From Bacteroidota bacterium (lineage in GTDB: Bacteria; Bacteroidota; Bacteroidia; Chitinophagales; Chitinophagaceae): 64,000 nt of DNA. Shown in pieces: positions 17,175 to 26,201 of the stretch. The stretch is taken from contig JAUZNZ010000024.1 of NCBI GenBank assembly GCA_030706735.1, positions 1 to 64,000 of the forward strand, in the 5' to 3' direction. Position numbers and translations under genes: made by a program. The notes beneath the pieces are model-generated. The model worked only from the letters and a program-made list of their open reading frames with translations. It did not search any database and had not been told where the DNA came from. Position 1 is the first letter of the stretch, and each line of letters starts with the position of its first letter.

Positions 17175-18038
17175 TCAGAAATTTCTAAGTTCGATCCCCC
17201 CGAAAAAGGAGGCTCCCTTCAATATCAGGACTTTCTCGGGGTTCACGACGACGGGTTGCTGCCGCTTGTCCTCGAAGCCGGCGAATAGCGCGCTGATCTC
17301 CGAACGCACCTCCCAGTGCGCGGGGACGAAGATCTTGGTGGCGCCCATGACCTGCGTCACGTCCAGGATCACGATGCCGTTGATATCGGCCTGGCTGAGG
17401 TCGATCTCCGAGCCGCCCATGAAGGTGGTTACGTCCCCGCCGCGAAAGTTCTTGGTAACCACCTTCCTATGTACGCCGCCGAAAATACAGGTGGCATCCA
17501 GGAAGTCGGAAGAAGAATAGCTGGTTTGCGCGGTTTCATAGCGCCGTTGCCATTTCCATTCTCTTTTCCAGTCCTTCCATTGCTCTTTGCTCTCCGGCAT
17601 GCCCTTGGTCCAGGGAGCATTGCCCCATGGCCCATGCTTGCCCCATGGTCCGTCCCTCCAGCCATGATCACCCCATCCATGCCGCTGAGGCCTCAGCAGG
17701 ACCAGGAGCGCCACGCAGATCAGGGCGATCGGGCCGATGAAACGATGGAAGGCGAATCCCGGAAAATTATCCTGCACCATGAAAAAACTGCCGATCAGGA
17801 TCATGATCAACCATCCGCCGCCGCGGAAATTATGCCGAAACCCAAGGAAAAGACCGATCGAGATCAGGAGCATTTGCCAGGTGAAGAACCAATACGGGAA
17901 TGGAAATCCCATTTGATCCAACAGGAGCACTGCGCCGATGGCAAGCAGGAAAAGGCCAGTCCAGATGCGTCCGTATCCTCCCCTCCTCCTTCTATACTCC
18001 CCGGACTTCTCTTCTGTTTGTTTTTCGTCCATTTCCAT
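17175..18038 (-). CDS. LiaF-like membrane protein with Trp-rich linker
   Basis: The 287-residue protein has a charged N-terminus, about four membrane helices (residues 24-112, including IWTGLFLLAIGAVLLLDQMG and FIGPIALICVALLVLL), a linker of about 50 residues rich in Trp, Gly and His, and a C-terminal beta-helix domain of the LiaF/VraT type (ATCIFGGVHRKVVTKNFRGG, TFMGGSEIDLSQADI). LiaF family proteins restrain envelope-stress kinases. The linker holds about nine tryptophans in short GPWG, HGWG and KDWKREWKW patterns and is unusual. It is the first gene of the operon, preceded by a good promoter at 18086-18056. ATGs at 18038 and 18032 are both possible starts. Confidence 0.85.
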   Translation of the reverse strand: MEMDEKQTEEKSGEYRRRRGGYGRIWTGLFLLAIGAVLLLDQMGFPFPYWFFTWQMLLISIGLFLGFRHNFRGGGWLIMILIGSFFMVQDNFPGFAFHRFIGPIALICVALLVLLRPQRHGWGDHGWRDGPWGKHGPWGNAPWTKGMPESKEQWKDWKREWKWQRRYETAQTSYSSSDFLDATCIFGGVHRKVVTKNFRGGDVTTFMGGSEIDLSQADINGIVILDVTQVMGATKIFVPAHWEVRSEISALFAGFEDKRQQPVVVNPEKVLILKGASFFGGIELRNF

Positions 18039-18055
18039 TTATTTAGAATTTTTAT

Positions 18056-18086
18056 CAAATCTAGGATTTGCCTGCAGATATGGCAA
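18056..18086 (-). promoter_or_regulatory. Promoter of the LiaF-DUF4288-kinase-regulator operon
   Basis: Read on the minus strand, TTG (18086-18084), a 20-bp spacer and TAGATTTG (18063-18056) fit the Bacteroidota consensus. The start codon at 18038 is 17 bp downstream. No second good promoter was seen between the four genes. Confidence 0.65.
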
Positions 18087-18218
18087 GGAGGGATAGGCCA
18101 TGACTTGGGAATCGACGGCGAATGGCCCTATTTTCTCGGTAAGCGAATTTTCATGGACGGCTGTTAGGGCTTATGAGTGAACGCGGTTTTTCCCCCGCAA
18201 GAATTATCTTGGCAGGCA

Positions 18219-19193
18219 ATGCTTATGCGAATGCAAGACAGAGTGATGATCATGCGGGAATTCCCCGACTTCAGGGCGCCGGGATTCGATATGGAGGCGT
18301 ACAATGAACGCTTCCTACGGAGCCTGGTCATCATTCATGCGCGTTCCTCCGATATCGACTACCCGGAACACTGGGGCTGTCTTTCCGTAAAATGCGCTTT
18401 CGGAGGGGACGAGCATTATCGGGCCAACGGTACGGTATATGCCGTCAATCAGGACCACTTCCTGATCCTGAACGAGGGGCAACAATATTCCAGCTATATT
18501 TTTTCGGAGCGACCGGTGCATTCCTTTACGGTCAATTTCCCGGCGCCCTTTGCGGCCAGTGTGGCCGCCGCTTGCCTGGCCGATCCGGCACGGCTGCTGG
18601 ACGATGGCCTGCCGGTTCGCGGAAGGCCGCTTGAATTCATGGAACGCCTTTACCCGCATGGTGGCAGCGTAACGTCCAGCCTCCGGCGCCTCTACCGGTT
18701 GTCCTCTGGTCCGGAGCCCGGGTTGGGTGCCATGGTCGAGGCGCACTATGAATTACTGGAGGGCATGTTATTCCTCCAGGAGGAGGTGCTCAGGGATATC
18801 CGCAGGATACCCGCGGCCAAACGCAGCACCCGGGTCGAACTATACAAGCGGTTGCATTTTGCCAGGGACTATATGTCGTCCTGCTATATGGGCGAGGTTA
18901 CCCTCGAAGACCTGGCGGGCGTCGCCTGCATGAACAGCGCGTATTTTCTGCGGGCTTTTAAGCGGCATTTCGGCATCACGCCCCACCAGTATCTGATACA
19001 GACGAGGATCGCGGCGGCCAGGCGCCTGCTCACCGGCACCGACATGCCGGTCAGGGAAGTTTGTTTCCAGGTCGGGTACCAGGATACGGTCTCTTTCATC
19101 CGCCTGTTCAGGCGGCATTGCGAAGGGTTGACGCCGGAAAAGTACCAGGCGCAGCATCGCAAAAAGTCACTTTTCACCTACTGGAGCGCATAG
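18219..19193 (+). CDS. AraC family transcriptional regulator
   Basis: The protein has an N-terminal cupin-like sensing region and a C-terminal AraC double helix-turn-helix: VTLEDLAGVACMNSAYFLRA for the first helix pair and the diagnostic VCFQVGYQDTVSFIRLFRRH followed by GLTPEKYQ. I chose the ATG at 18219 (324 residues) because a -7-like TATCTTGG (18205-18212) ends 6 bp before it, as at several neighbours; a GTG at 18177 would add 14 residues. The N-terminal phrase MIMREFPDFRAPGFDMEAYNERF is the start of the sensing domain. The next gene begins 22 bp downstream and may be a target or operon partner. Confidence 0.88.
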   Translation: MLMRMQDRVMIMREFPDFRAPGFDMEAYNERFLRSLVIIHARSSDIDYPEHWGCLSVKCAFGGDEHYRANGTVYAVNQDHFLILNEGQQYSSYIFSERPVHSFTVNFPAPFAASVAAACLADPARLLDDGLPVRGRPLEFMERLYPHGGSVTSSLRRLYRLSSGPEPGLGAMVEAHYELLEGMLFLQEEVLRDIRRIPAAKRSTRVELYKRLHFARDYMSSCYMGEVTLEDLAGVACMNSAYFLRAFKRHFGITPHQYLIQTRIAAARRLLTGTDMPVREVCFQVGYQDTVSFIRLFRRHCEGLTPEKYQAQHRKKSLFTYWSA

Positions 19194-19215
19194 GCGGCAC
19201 GTATATTTAACCCCT

Positions 19216-20199
19216 ATGCAAATCAATATGCCTTTAGCGCCATTGGCGCCCCTCGGGCCGGCGGTACTCCTGACCATCGTGTTATGCGTTTGCCTGTCTC
19301 TCGCGTCCGTCAGCCAACCCGGAAAGACGGCCACCGGTCAGTCACACCAAGCCGCATTGGAATCGGCGGATTCCTTCTATTTTATCCAGGACTGGGCGAA
19401 TGCCCGGCAGCAATACAAGCTGGCTTTGTCCGATACCTCTCACAATGCGTTGGAATGGAATCGCCTGGGCTTTGCCAGCTATAACCTCGGCCAGTACGAC
19501 GAGGCGCTGGGCGCCTACGCTAAAGCTGCGGCCAGCCATCCTCCACCGGCTTTGAAGCCCGTTCTGTATTCGCGCATGGCGATGGCCCAGGCTGCCATGA
19601 ACGATAAGGAAGAGGCCCTGGAGAGCCTGAAGAAGGCGGTGCATGCCGGGTATGTCAATTTCGTGGAGATGGATACGGTCCGGCATTTTACCGGCTTTCA
19701 GGGAGATGCCCGCTTCAAGACCCTTCGGGACAGTGCCTATGCCGCAGCGTATCCATGCACGGTGGAACCAAAACGTCACGAATTCGACTTCTGGATCGGC
19801 GAATGGGATGCCTATGTCACGGGAACTCAAAACCTGGCGGGGCATAGCCTCATTCAATCGGCCTCGGGTGGCTGTATGATCCTGGAGAACTGGACCTCGG
19901 CGAGATCCCCATATACCGGTAAGAGCATGAACTTTATCGACGGGGTCACCGGCAAATGGCAACAGGTATGGGTAGGCGCAGAAGGCGGGCCGCAACATGT
20001 CTTCGTCAATGGCGAATACCGGGATGGCGCGATGCGTTTTGATTTCGAGCAGACGGCTCCGGACGGGAAGAAACAAAAAGGCAGGTTCACCTTTTTCAAC
20101 CAGGGTCCCAACCAGGTGCGACAGCTGAATGAGACGTCAAATGACGAGGGTAAGACCTGGAATACGGTCTATGATTTCACGTATTTCCGCAAGAAATAA
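19216..20199 (+). CDS. TPR protein with C-terminal FDFWIGEWD domain
   Basis: The 327-residue protein has an N-terminal signal or anchor, then about three tetratricopeptide repeats (NRLGFASYNLGQYDEALGAY; SRMAMAQAAMNDKEEALESL), a linker, and a C-terminal beta domain opening with RHEFDFWIGEWDAYVTG. That FDFWIGEWD opening occurs in many exported Bacteroidota proteins of unknown, perhaps lipocalin-like, fold. It probably acts in the periplasm; the ligand is unknown. A TATATTTA box (19202-19209) ends 6 bp before the ATG, so it may have its own leaderless message in addition to readthrough from the AraC gene. Confidence 0.75.
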   Translation: MQINMPLAPLAPLGPAVLLTIVLCVCLSLASVSQPGKTATGQSHQAALESADSFYFIQDWANARQQYKLALSDTSHNALEWNRLGFASYNLGQYDEALGAYAKAAASHPPPALKPVLYSRMAMAQAAMNDKEEALESLKKAVHAGYVNFVEMDTVRHFTGFQGDARFKTLRDSAYAAAYPCTVEPKRHEFDFWIGEWDAYVTGTQNLAGHSLIQSASGGCMILENWTSARSPYTGKSMNFIDGVTGKWQQVWVGAEGGPQHVFVNGEYRDGAMRFDFEQTAPDGKKQKGRFTFFNQGPNQVRQLNETSNDEGKTWNTVYDFTYFRKK

Positions 20200-20206
20200 A
20201 TAGCGC

Positions 20207-21871
20207 TCAAGGCAGGAATTGGAAAAGGTCGCCGTCAAAAAGCCCCTGGTCGCTAAGCTTAAGATGCGGTATCACGAGCAGGGCCATAAAGGATAGGGTC
20301 ATGAACGGCGATCCCAGGGTCGATCCCAACTGCTTTACCATGGCGTCGAGGGCAATATAGTCCTCCGCCACCTGATATCCGTCATCCATGCTCATCAGGC
20401 CGGCCACGGGCAGGGGCAGGATGGCCTCCTTCTCTCCATTGACGCAGCTCAGACCGCCTTTGCGGGCGATGATGAGGTTCACGGCGCGGCACATGCTCTC
20501 ATCATCTGCGCCCACCACCACGATATTGTGACTGTCATGGGCAACCGAAGAGGCCAGCGCGCCGCTCTTCAATCCGAAGTTCCGGATAAAGGCCAGGGCT
20601 ACAGGCGCCGGTCGGTAGCGATTCACGACGGCGATCTTCAACAGGTCCTTGCCGGGGTTGGCGTGGAGGAAGCCGGCGGGCGCCGGCCGGAAGTTGGCGA
20701 CCGGAACCATGAGCTTGCTCGTGATCAGCTGGCCGTCCAGGGCCCCGATCACCGGGATGAGGTCGCGGGAGGCTACGTGTCCGGAGGCTGTGGGTCCTGC
20801 AAAGCGAAAATCGCCGGGCACCCGCGGAAGAGCGTGGAAGGAGTTGATCGGTTCGCCGGGTGGCGGGCTGCGCCGGGCGATCTTTGAAACCCCGTTCTCT
20901 GCCACCAGCACTCCTCCGATATAGGTACTGAGCACGTTGAACGAACGGAGGTCCTTCACCAGCACCAGGTTGGCGGGATCGCCGGAACGCAACAAGCCGG
21001 TGTCGAGCCGGTAGTGCAGCACGGGGTTGAGGCAGGCGGCCTTTAGCACCTTGAACGGATCGATCCCACGGGCCACTGCGCGGGCGCAGAGGCGGTCGAT
21101 ATGGCCTTCCACCAGGCTATCGGCATGCTTGTCGTCGCTGCAGAACATCATCCGGTCGGGATATTCGTTCAACAATCCGATGAGTGCATCGAAATTTTTT
21201 GCGGCGCTGCCTTCCCGGATCAGGATCTTCATGCCATAACGGAGCTTATCCAGGGCTTCTTCCGCGGTAAAGCATTCGTGATCCGTGCTGATGCCCGCGT
21301 CGATATACTGTTTCGCCGTTTCCCCCCGGAGGCCGGGCGCATGTCCGTCGACGGGTTTGCCCAGGGCATGAGCCGAGGCGATCTTTTGCATCACTTCCGG
21401 GTCCTTGTTCAGCACGCCGGGGAAGTTCATCATCTCACTTAAATACTTTATTTCGTTTCGTTGCAGGAGCCCCTCGACCGCTGCGGCGTCCAGTGCGGCG
21501 CCCGCGGTTTCATAGCCGGTTGCCGGCACGCAGCTTGGAGCGCCGAAGCAGAACGTGAAGGGAACGGTGCGGCCATTGGCGATCATGAATTCCACGCCGG
21601 CGAGGCCGCATACGTTGGCGATCTCGTGCGGGTCGCTGACCGTGGCGATCGTTCCGTGGACGACGGCCAGCCTCGCGAATTCGGCCGGCACCAGCAGGGA
21701 ACTCTCTATGTGTACATGCGCGTCTACGAAACCGGGGATGATGTAGGGCAGGTCTTCCCCGTCCGGATCCAGGGGCCGGATCCCGGCGATCCTGCCGTCT
21801 GCTATCGTAACCTCTGCCTCGATGATCAAATCATGGAGAAGATCGACCAGCCGTCCACGTATTGAGGTCAT
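20207..21871 (-). CDS. ade: Adenine deaminase (Ade type)
   Basis: The 554-residue amidohydrolase deaminates adenine to hypoxanthine for purine salvage. The metal site GFVDAHVHIESSLLVP and the family-specific HDSHNIVVVGADDESM and VGEKEAI-like stretch (VNGEKEAILPLPVAGLMS) identify the Ade (not Add) type. Length is close to the family mean of about 570. It is convergent with the TPR gene (7-bp gap) and divergent from the lipoprotein-sorting-like gene, with 74 bp between the two starts. Confidence 0.94.
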   Translation of the reverse strand: MTSIRGRLVDLLHDLIIEAEVTIADGRIAGIRPLDPDGEDLPYIIPGFVDAHVHIESSLLVPAEFARLAVVHGTIATVSDPHEIANVCGLAGVEFMIANGRTVPFTFCFGAPSCVPATGYETAGAALDAAAVEGLLQRNEIKYLSEMMNFPGVLNKDPEVMQKIASAHALGKPVDGHAPGLRGETAKQYIDAGISTDHECFTAEEALDKLRYGMKILIREGSAAKNFDALIGLLNEYPDRMMFCSDDKHADSLVEGHIDRLCARAVARGIDPFKVLKAACLNPVLHYRLDTGLLRSGDPANLVLVKDLRSFNVLSTYIGGVLVAENGVSKIARRSPPPGEPINSFHALPRVPGDFRFAGPTASGHVASRDLIPVIGALDGQLITSKLMVPVANFRPAPAGFLHANPGKDLLKIAVVNRYRPAPVALAFIRNFGLKSGALASSVAHDSHNIVVVGADDESMCRAVNLIIARKGGLSCVNGEKEAILPLPVAGLMSMDDGYQVAEDYIALDAMVKQLGSTLGSPFMTLSFMALLVIPHLKLSDQGLFDGDLFQFLP

Positions 21872-21945
21872 AGCGTAAATTTGGTCCCGGAAAATTAAAG
21901 AAATTATACCTTTATGGTGAGGATCAATTAATTAAAACCTGTTAT

Positions 21946-22746
21946 ATGAACCTGAAACGTTTCATCCTGTTCTCATGCATGTCCCCGATCCTGCTGGTCA
22001 CCCTGGGCGTATCCGTACTCGCTTCCCAGCAGGCTTATTCGCAAACGGCAGACGAGGTGATCGGCAAATATGTCGATGCCATGGGTGGCAAAGACAAGCT
22101 CCTGTCCATTCAATCGATCTACCAGGAAGGCGTGGCGGTCATGCAGAATGGCACGGAGATCGATACCAAGACCTGGAAGGTACAAGGCAAGCTCTATCGC
22201 CAGGAGATCAATTTCGGGATGGGCAGTGTCGTGAATATCGTCACGCCCACGCAGGGATGGAGCTCGAATCCCCGCAATGGAGGCGCTTTCGCGGCGATGA
22301 CCGACGAACAGGTGAAGAACCAGCAGATCCAGCTCGATTGCGCCGGGCCGCTTGTGAACTACGCTGCGAAGGGATACAAGGCGCAATTGCTGGGCAAGGA
22401 TACGGTCGGCGGCCAGGAATGTGACCAGGTGCAATTGACCTCCGCATCGGGAGCCGTCATTACCTTCTCCATCGACGAGAAGAAAGGATACGCCTTACGC
22501 GTCGTATACAAGGGACTGGGCATGGGGGGCGGTGGCGGTAATGGAGGAGGAGGAGGCAATGGCGGTGGCCGGCGTGGCGGCGGGAATGGAGAGCTCAGCG
22601 TCGATTTTTCCGATTATCAGAAGACCCCGGATGGATATGTATTCCCTTTTACCCTGGTCGTGGGCGGTTTCAATCTCAAGACAAGCGTCGAAAAGATAGA
22701 GGTGAACAAACCGGTCGATTTGGCGACCCTGAGCAAGCCAAGTTAG
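21946..22746 (+). CDS. LolA-like outer-membrane lipoprotein-sorting family protein, copy 1 (Gly-rich insert)
   Basis: The 266-residue exported protein has a signal peptide ending near QAYSQTADEV and a LolA/LppX-like beta fold. It is paralogous to the protein at 25344: both share TADxVIxKYVxAxGGKD, TxKxWxxxGK-type strands, GPLVNYAAKG or its variant, and a VEVNKxxD end. Copy 1 has a Gly/Asn/Arg-rich insert of about 27 residues (bases 22522-22590, GGGGGNGGGGGNGGGRRGGG) that copy 2 lacks. The family binds acyl chains or lipoproteins in the periplasm; the cargo is unknown. A TACCTTTA box lies at 21907-21914. Confidence 0.75.
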   Translation: MNLKRFILFSCMSPILLVTLGVSVLASQQAYSQTADEVIGKYVDAMGGKDKLLSIQSIYQEGVAVMQNGTEIDTKTWKVQGKLYRQEINFGMGSVVNIVTPTQGWSSNPRNGGAFAAMTDEQVKNQQIQLDCAGPLVNYAAKGYKAQLLGKDTVGGQECDQVQLTSASGAVITFSIDEKKGYALRVVYKGLGMGGGGGNGGGGGNGGGRRGGGNGELSVDFSDYQKTPDGYVFPFTLVVGGFNLKTSVEKIEVNKPVDLATLSKPS

Positions 22747-22861
22747 TCCTGAACAAGCCGGGCCGGAGGGTCATCCTGCACAATAGAACGGGCCTTTTTT
22801 GCGTTTATTCCAAATAAGGGAATGGAAATTTCCCTGGATTGACCATTAATTGCCCGTAATT

Positions 22862-24925
22862 ATGAAACTATTTTTACTCATTGCAGGCTTGTTCCTGTGT
22901 GCATGCGGCTATTCCCAATCCTATATAGGATATGGGTATGATAACTACTCGGGGGTGAACGGCGTTCTGATGAATCCGGCCAACCTCGCGGGCAGTAAAT
23001 ATAAGGTCAATGTGAACCTGTTCTCCGTCAGCGCGCTCGTCGGGAACAATGCCTATGAGATCGATCGCAGCAAGCTTTTCGGTTTCAAATTTTCGGGCCT
23101 CGCGGAAGGCAATGGTTACTACAAATCCGCCAATACCGATTTCAAATACATTTACTTCAACACCGACATCCTCGGACCTTCGGCCACGATCAATATCAAT
23201 TCGAAGACCGGCGTGGGATTGATCACCCGGATGCGGGTGATGGGCAATGAGGAGAACCTCAGCAACGGATTGTTCCAACTGCTCGGCAGTGGAAACCCCG
23301 CGTTCAATAATGTCGATATTCAGGACAGGAGCCTGCAAAACAAGATGCATGCTTTTGCCGAAGCCGGGCTGTCCATCGGCAGGATCCTGATCAAGGACCC
23401 GCGCCATGAGTTCAAGATCGGCATTACGGGCAAGTATATTGCCGGGCTGGGGATCGCCACCCTATCTTCGGGACAAATGCTGGTCAATATCGATCCGGCC
23501 AACAATATCACCACGCTCAATGCCGACATTACCGCTCAATACTCCAGCAACCTGGACAATTTGGGCAACGGCAGCTTTTCCGACGTGTTCAACAGGCAGA
23601 CCGGACATGGCTTCGGCCTCGATTTCGGGATGGTCTATGAGTGGACTCCCGAAAGCCTGGTCAATGACCCGGTACCTTACCGGCTTCGCTTCGGCGTTTC
23701 TCTTACGGACCTGGGTTCTGTGAATTATACGAACTCCCCGAACGGCCAGACCTATACGATGACGGCGGATGGCCATAACGCTACGGAATTGCAGGTGCAA
23801 CCCGGAGAGACCTATGATCAGTATTTTACGAGACTGCAAACCAATGGGCTGGTCGTCGCCAAAGGGATGACGACCCAAAAGCTCAGCGTTTCCCTGCCGA
23901 CGGCGGTACATATCAATGCGGACTGGCATGTTTACAAGCGTATTTTCCTCGACGGGGACGTCATGGTGAATATGGTGGCTGCTACGAACTTACTAACCCC
24001 TAATTATATTACGACCGCGACGATCACTCCGCGGCTGGAGAAGAAATGGATCAGCGTGTATTCTCCGTTGTCTTACAATGTGGAGAAGCAATTGACCTGG
24101 GGAGCCGGCATCCGGCTGGGCCCGGTCTTCGTGGGATCCGGCTCCATCATGTCGAGCCTGTTGAAGAACCGCCTTCAGACGGCGGACGTCCATCTCGGCA
24201 TCACCGTCCCGATCTTCCAGATGGCGAAAACGAAAAAGCAGAAGGAAGAGGACAAGAACGGGGCAAAGGCCGATACGGTGTATAAGAACCTGACGCACGA
24301 CCGCGACGGAGACGGAGTCGTCGATGAAAAGGACGAATGCCCTGATTCAGCGGGCGCCATCGCCCTCATCGGCTGCCCGGACGCGGACGGGGACGGCGTG
24401 TCCAATAGTAAGGACAAATGTCCCGGCGTGCCCGGTTCGCCCAAATATGAAGGCTGCCCCATACCGGACACGGACGGAGATGGCATCAATGATGAGGAAG
24501 ACAAGTGTCCGCTGGTCAAAGGCGTGGCCTCCAATCACGGATGTCCTCCAATCAAGAAAGCCGTTATCCAGAAAGTGGATGCAGCAGCAGACCGGATCTT
24601 CTTCGTGCGGGCCAAGGACATCATCGAACAGAATTCGCTCCCGGAACTGGACCGGGTCGTCGAGATCCTGCAATCGGATCCGACCCTCCACCTGCATATT
24701 GAAGGGCATACCGATACCGAAGGAACGGACTTCCGCAATCAGCGGTTATCCGACCGGCGGGCCAAATCGGTGAGACGATACTTCGAATCCAAAGGCATTG
24801 CGGCCAACCGGATAGATTGGAAAGGCTATGGCAGCAAACGCCCGATCGCATCGAACTCGACCCTGGAGGGCATGGCACAGAACCGGCGCGTTGAAATGCA
24901 CCTGAGCAACTGGGAGCACAATTAG
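22862..24925 (+). CDS. OmpA family outer-membrane protein with DUF5723 barrel and thrombospondin-type-3 repeats
   Basis: I chose ATG 22862 (687 residues), which begins a clear signal peptide (cleavage after CGYSQS). Residues about 20-460 form a DUF5723-type beta-barrel. Then come calcium-binding thrombospondin type 3 repeats (DRDGDGVVDEKDECPDSAG, DADGDGVSNSKDKCPG, DTDGDGINDEEDKCP). The C-terminal OmpA domain carries the peptidoglycan-binding signature IEGHTDTEGTDFRNQRLSDR and NRRVEM. It probably links the outer membrane to the cell wall. It lies between two lipoprotein-sorting-like paralogues, and its stop overlaps that of the convergent HTH gene in TTAG. Confidence 0.88.
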   Translation: MKLFLLIAGLFLCACGYSQSYIGYGYDNYSGVNGVLMNPANLAGSKYKVNVNLFSVSALVGNNAYEIDRSKLFGFKFSGLAEGNGYYKSANTDFKYIYFNTDILGPSATININSKTGVGLITRMRVMGNEENLSNGLFQLLGSGNPAFNNVDIQDRSLQNKMHAFAEAGLSIGRILIKDPRHEFKIGITGKYIAGLGIATLSSGQMLVNIDPANNITTLNADITAQYSSNLDNLGNGSFSDVFNRQTGHGFGLDFGMVYEWTPESLVNDPVPYRLRFGVSLTDLGSVNYTNSPNGQTYTMTADGHNATELQVQPGETYDQYFTRLQTNGLVVAKGMTTQKLSVSLPTAVHINADWHVYKRIFLDGDVMVNMVAATNLLTPNYITTATITPRLEKKWISVYSPLSYNVEKQLTWGAGIRLGPVFVGSGSIMSSLLKNRLQTADVHLGITVPIFQMAKTKKQKEEDKNGAKADTVYKNLTHDRDGDGVVDEKDECPDSAGAIALIGCPDADGDGVSNSKDKCPGVPGSPKYEGCPIPDTDGDGINDEEDKCPLVKGVASNHGCPPIKKAVIQKVDAAADRIFFVRAKDIIEQNSLPELDRVVEILQSDPTLHLHIEGHTDTEGTDFRNQRLSDRRAKSVRRYFESKGIAANRIDWKGYGSKRPIASNSTLEGMAQNRRVEMHLSNWEHN

Positions 24926-25176
24926 GCCATCAATTCAGGCTCGTGCTCTCCCGCCAGGAAGCTGATCAGGAACCTGCCCTGCTCCTTATAATAGTAACTT
25001 CTGCGTTGGCGGGAATACTCCACCGGCGCTCCAAAATCCTTCATCAGGCGTATGTATTCGTAAGTGCTCCTTTCGGAGATACCGATCTTGTCGGCGAGTT
25101 CGGCCGGCGTACCGGTCTCATGGGTGCGGATAAACTGATCGATCCGCGTGAGTCGTTGGAAGATCTCCTTTTGCAT
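24922..25176 (-). CDS. Small helix-turn-helix protein (HTH_11/WYL N-terminal type)
   Basis: I chose ATG 25176 (84 residues, MQKEIFQRLTRIDQFIRTHE); the frame opens upstream to 25317 but the extension has no homology-like pattern. Residues 5-60 form a winged HTH as in DeoR/WYL regulators (TPAELADKIGISERSTYEYIRLMKDFGAPVEY), with the wing SRQRRSYYYKEQG. There is no effector domain, so this is either a free-standing DNA-binding unit or the remnant of a larger regulator. Possible targets are the flanking OmpA and LolA-like genes (inference). A minus-strand GATCTTTG lies at 25225-25218. Confidence 0.72.
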   Translation of the reverse strand: MQKEIFQRLTRIDQFIRTHETGTPAELADKIGISERSTYEYIRLMKDFGAPVEYSRQRRSYYYKEQGRFLISFLAGEHEPELMA

Positions 25177-25343
25177 AACAGATAAGGTTTTAGCTTTAAG
25201 TAAATGGCTTGTTCCTGCAAAGATCGCGCAGGAAAAGCATTTCCCGTCATTTGGGGACTGGGTATTTTTTACAAATGGTATCGGAATCCTCGAAAATTGG
25301 GGTAAGTTTGTTTCCATTAAATATTTTTATAAAAAGCTAATAC

Positions 25344-26060
25344 ATGAAAACACTTGGTATGGGAATTTTATCCCTGATCGCTTTTTTGACAGTTGGTTCG
25401 TTGAAAGCGCAGACTGCTGATGACGTCATCAATAAATACGTCAACGCCCTCGGCGGAAAGGACCTGATCGCCGGTATCAAGACCCTGTATGAAGAAGGCA
25501 GCATGCAATTCGGGGGCACGGAAATGCCCAGCACGACCTATATCGTTAACGGCAAGGCTTTCAAGAGCGTGGTGGATTTCAATGGTCAGGAGATCGTTCA
25601 GGTCGTGACCCTGGATAAAGGCGGCTGGGTGATCAATCCGGCGATGGGGCAGACTACCGCGACCGCAATGCCCGAAGAGCAGACCAAAATATTCAAGATG
25701 AGCATGGATGTAGGCGGGCCCCTGCTTAATTATGCCGCCAAAGGGAATAAGGTGGAACTGGTAGGCAAGGATACCACTGCAGGAGGCGTTGCGTATAAGC
25801 TCAAAATGACGACCAGGGATGGCTTCAGCGTCATGATATACATCGATTCCAAAACCTATTACCTCGTAAAGACCGTGGCGGAGGTTCCGGGACAGGGCGA
25901 ATCGACAACGACCTTTTCCGATCATAAGAAGACGGACTACGGCCTGGTCGTGCCATACACCGCGGAAATCAGCAATCCTCAATTCCAGCTGGTGATCACG
26001 CAGAAGAAGGTGGAGGTGAACAAGACCATCGATCCGGCCATTTTCGACATGCCCAAATAA
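25344..26060 (+). CDS. LolA-like outer-membrane lipoprotein-sorting family protein, copy 2
   Basis: The 238-residue exported protein has a signal peptide (cleavage near SLKAQTADD) and the same LolA-like fold as the protein at 21946, with NKYVNALGGKDLIAGIKTLY, GPLLNYAAKGNKVELVGKDT and a KKVEVNKTIDPAIFDMP end. It lacks the glycine-rich insert of copy 1. A -7 box TAAGTTTG (25303-25310) lies 33 bp before the ATG, with no good -33 element. The 141 bp after it (26061-26201) show no gene or terminator. Confidence 0.78.
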   Translation: MKTLGMGILSLIAFLTVGSLKAQTADDVINKYVNALGGKDLIAGIKTLYEEGSMQFGGTEMPSTTYIVNGKAFKSVVDFNGQEIVQVVTLDKGGWVINPAMGQTTATAMPEEQTKIFKMSMDVGGPLLNYAAKGNKVELVGKDTTAGGVAYKLKMTTRDGFSVMIYIDSKTYYLVKTVAEVPGQGESTTTFSDHKKTDYGLVVPYTAEISNPQFQLVITQKKVEVNKTIDPAIFDMPK

Positions 26061-26201
26061 GCCGCAGACGCGCCGTAAAAAGGTGTTTTTTCGAGACCAT
26101 CGCAGGGAATTCCCGTTGTTTTTTCATACCGGGGGCCGGTAGAATTGCTATTGGTAATGAGCCGGGTTTGGACTATTTTTCATTACCTGAAATCCACCCT
26201 T

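Noticed and set aside
22760-22810. A possible terminator after the LolA-like gene at 21946 (GGGCC pieces before a T6 run)
   Set aside because: The two GGGCC pieces are in the same orientation and only GGCC can pair, which is too weak to claim.
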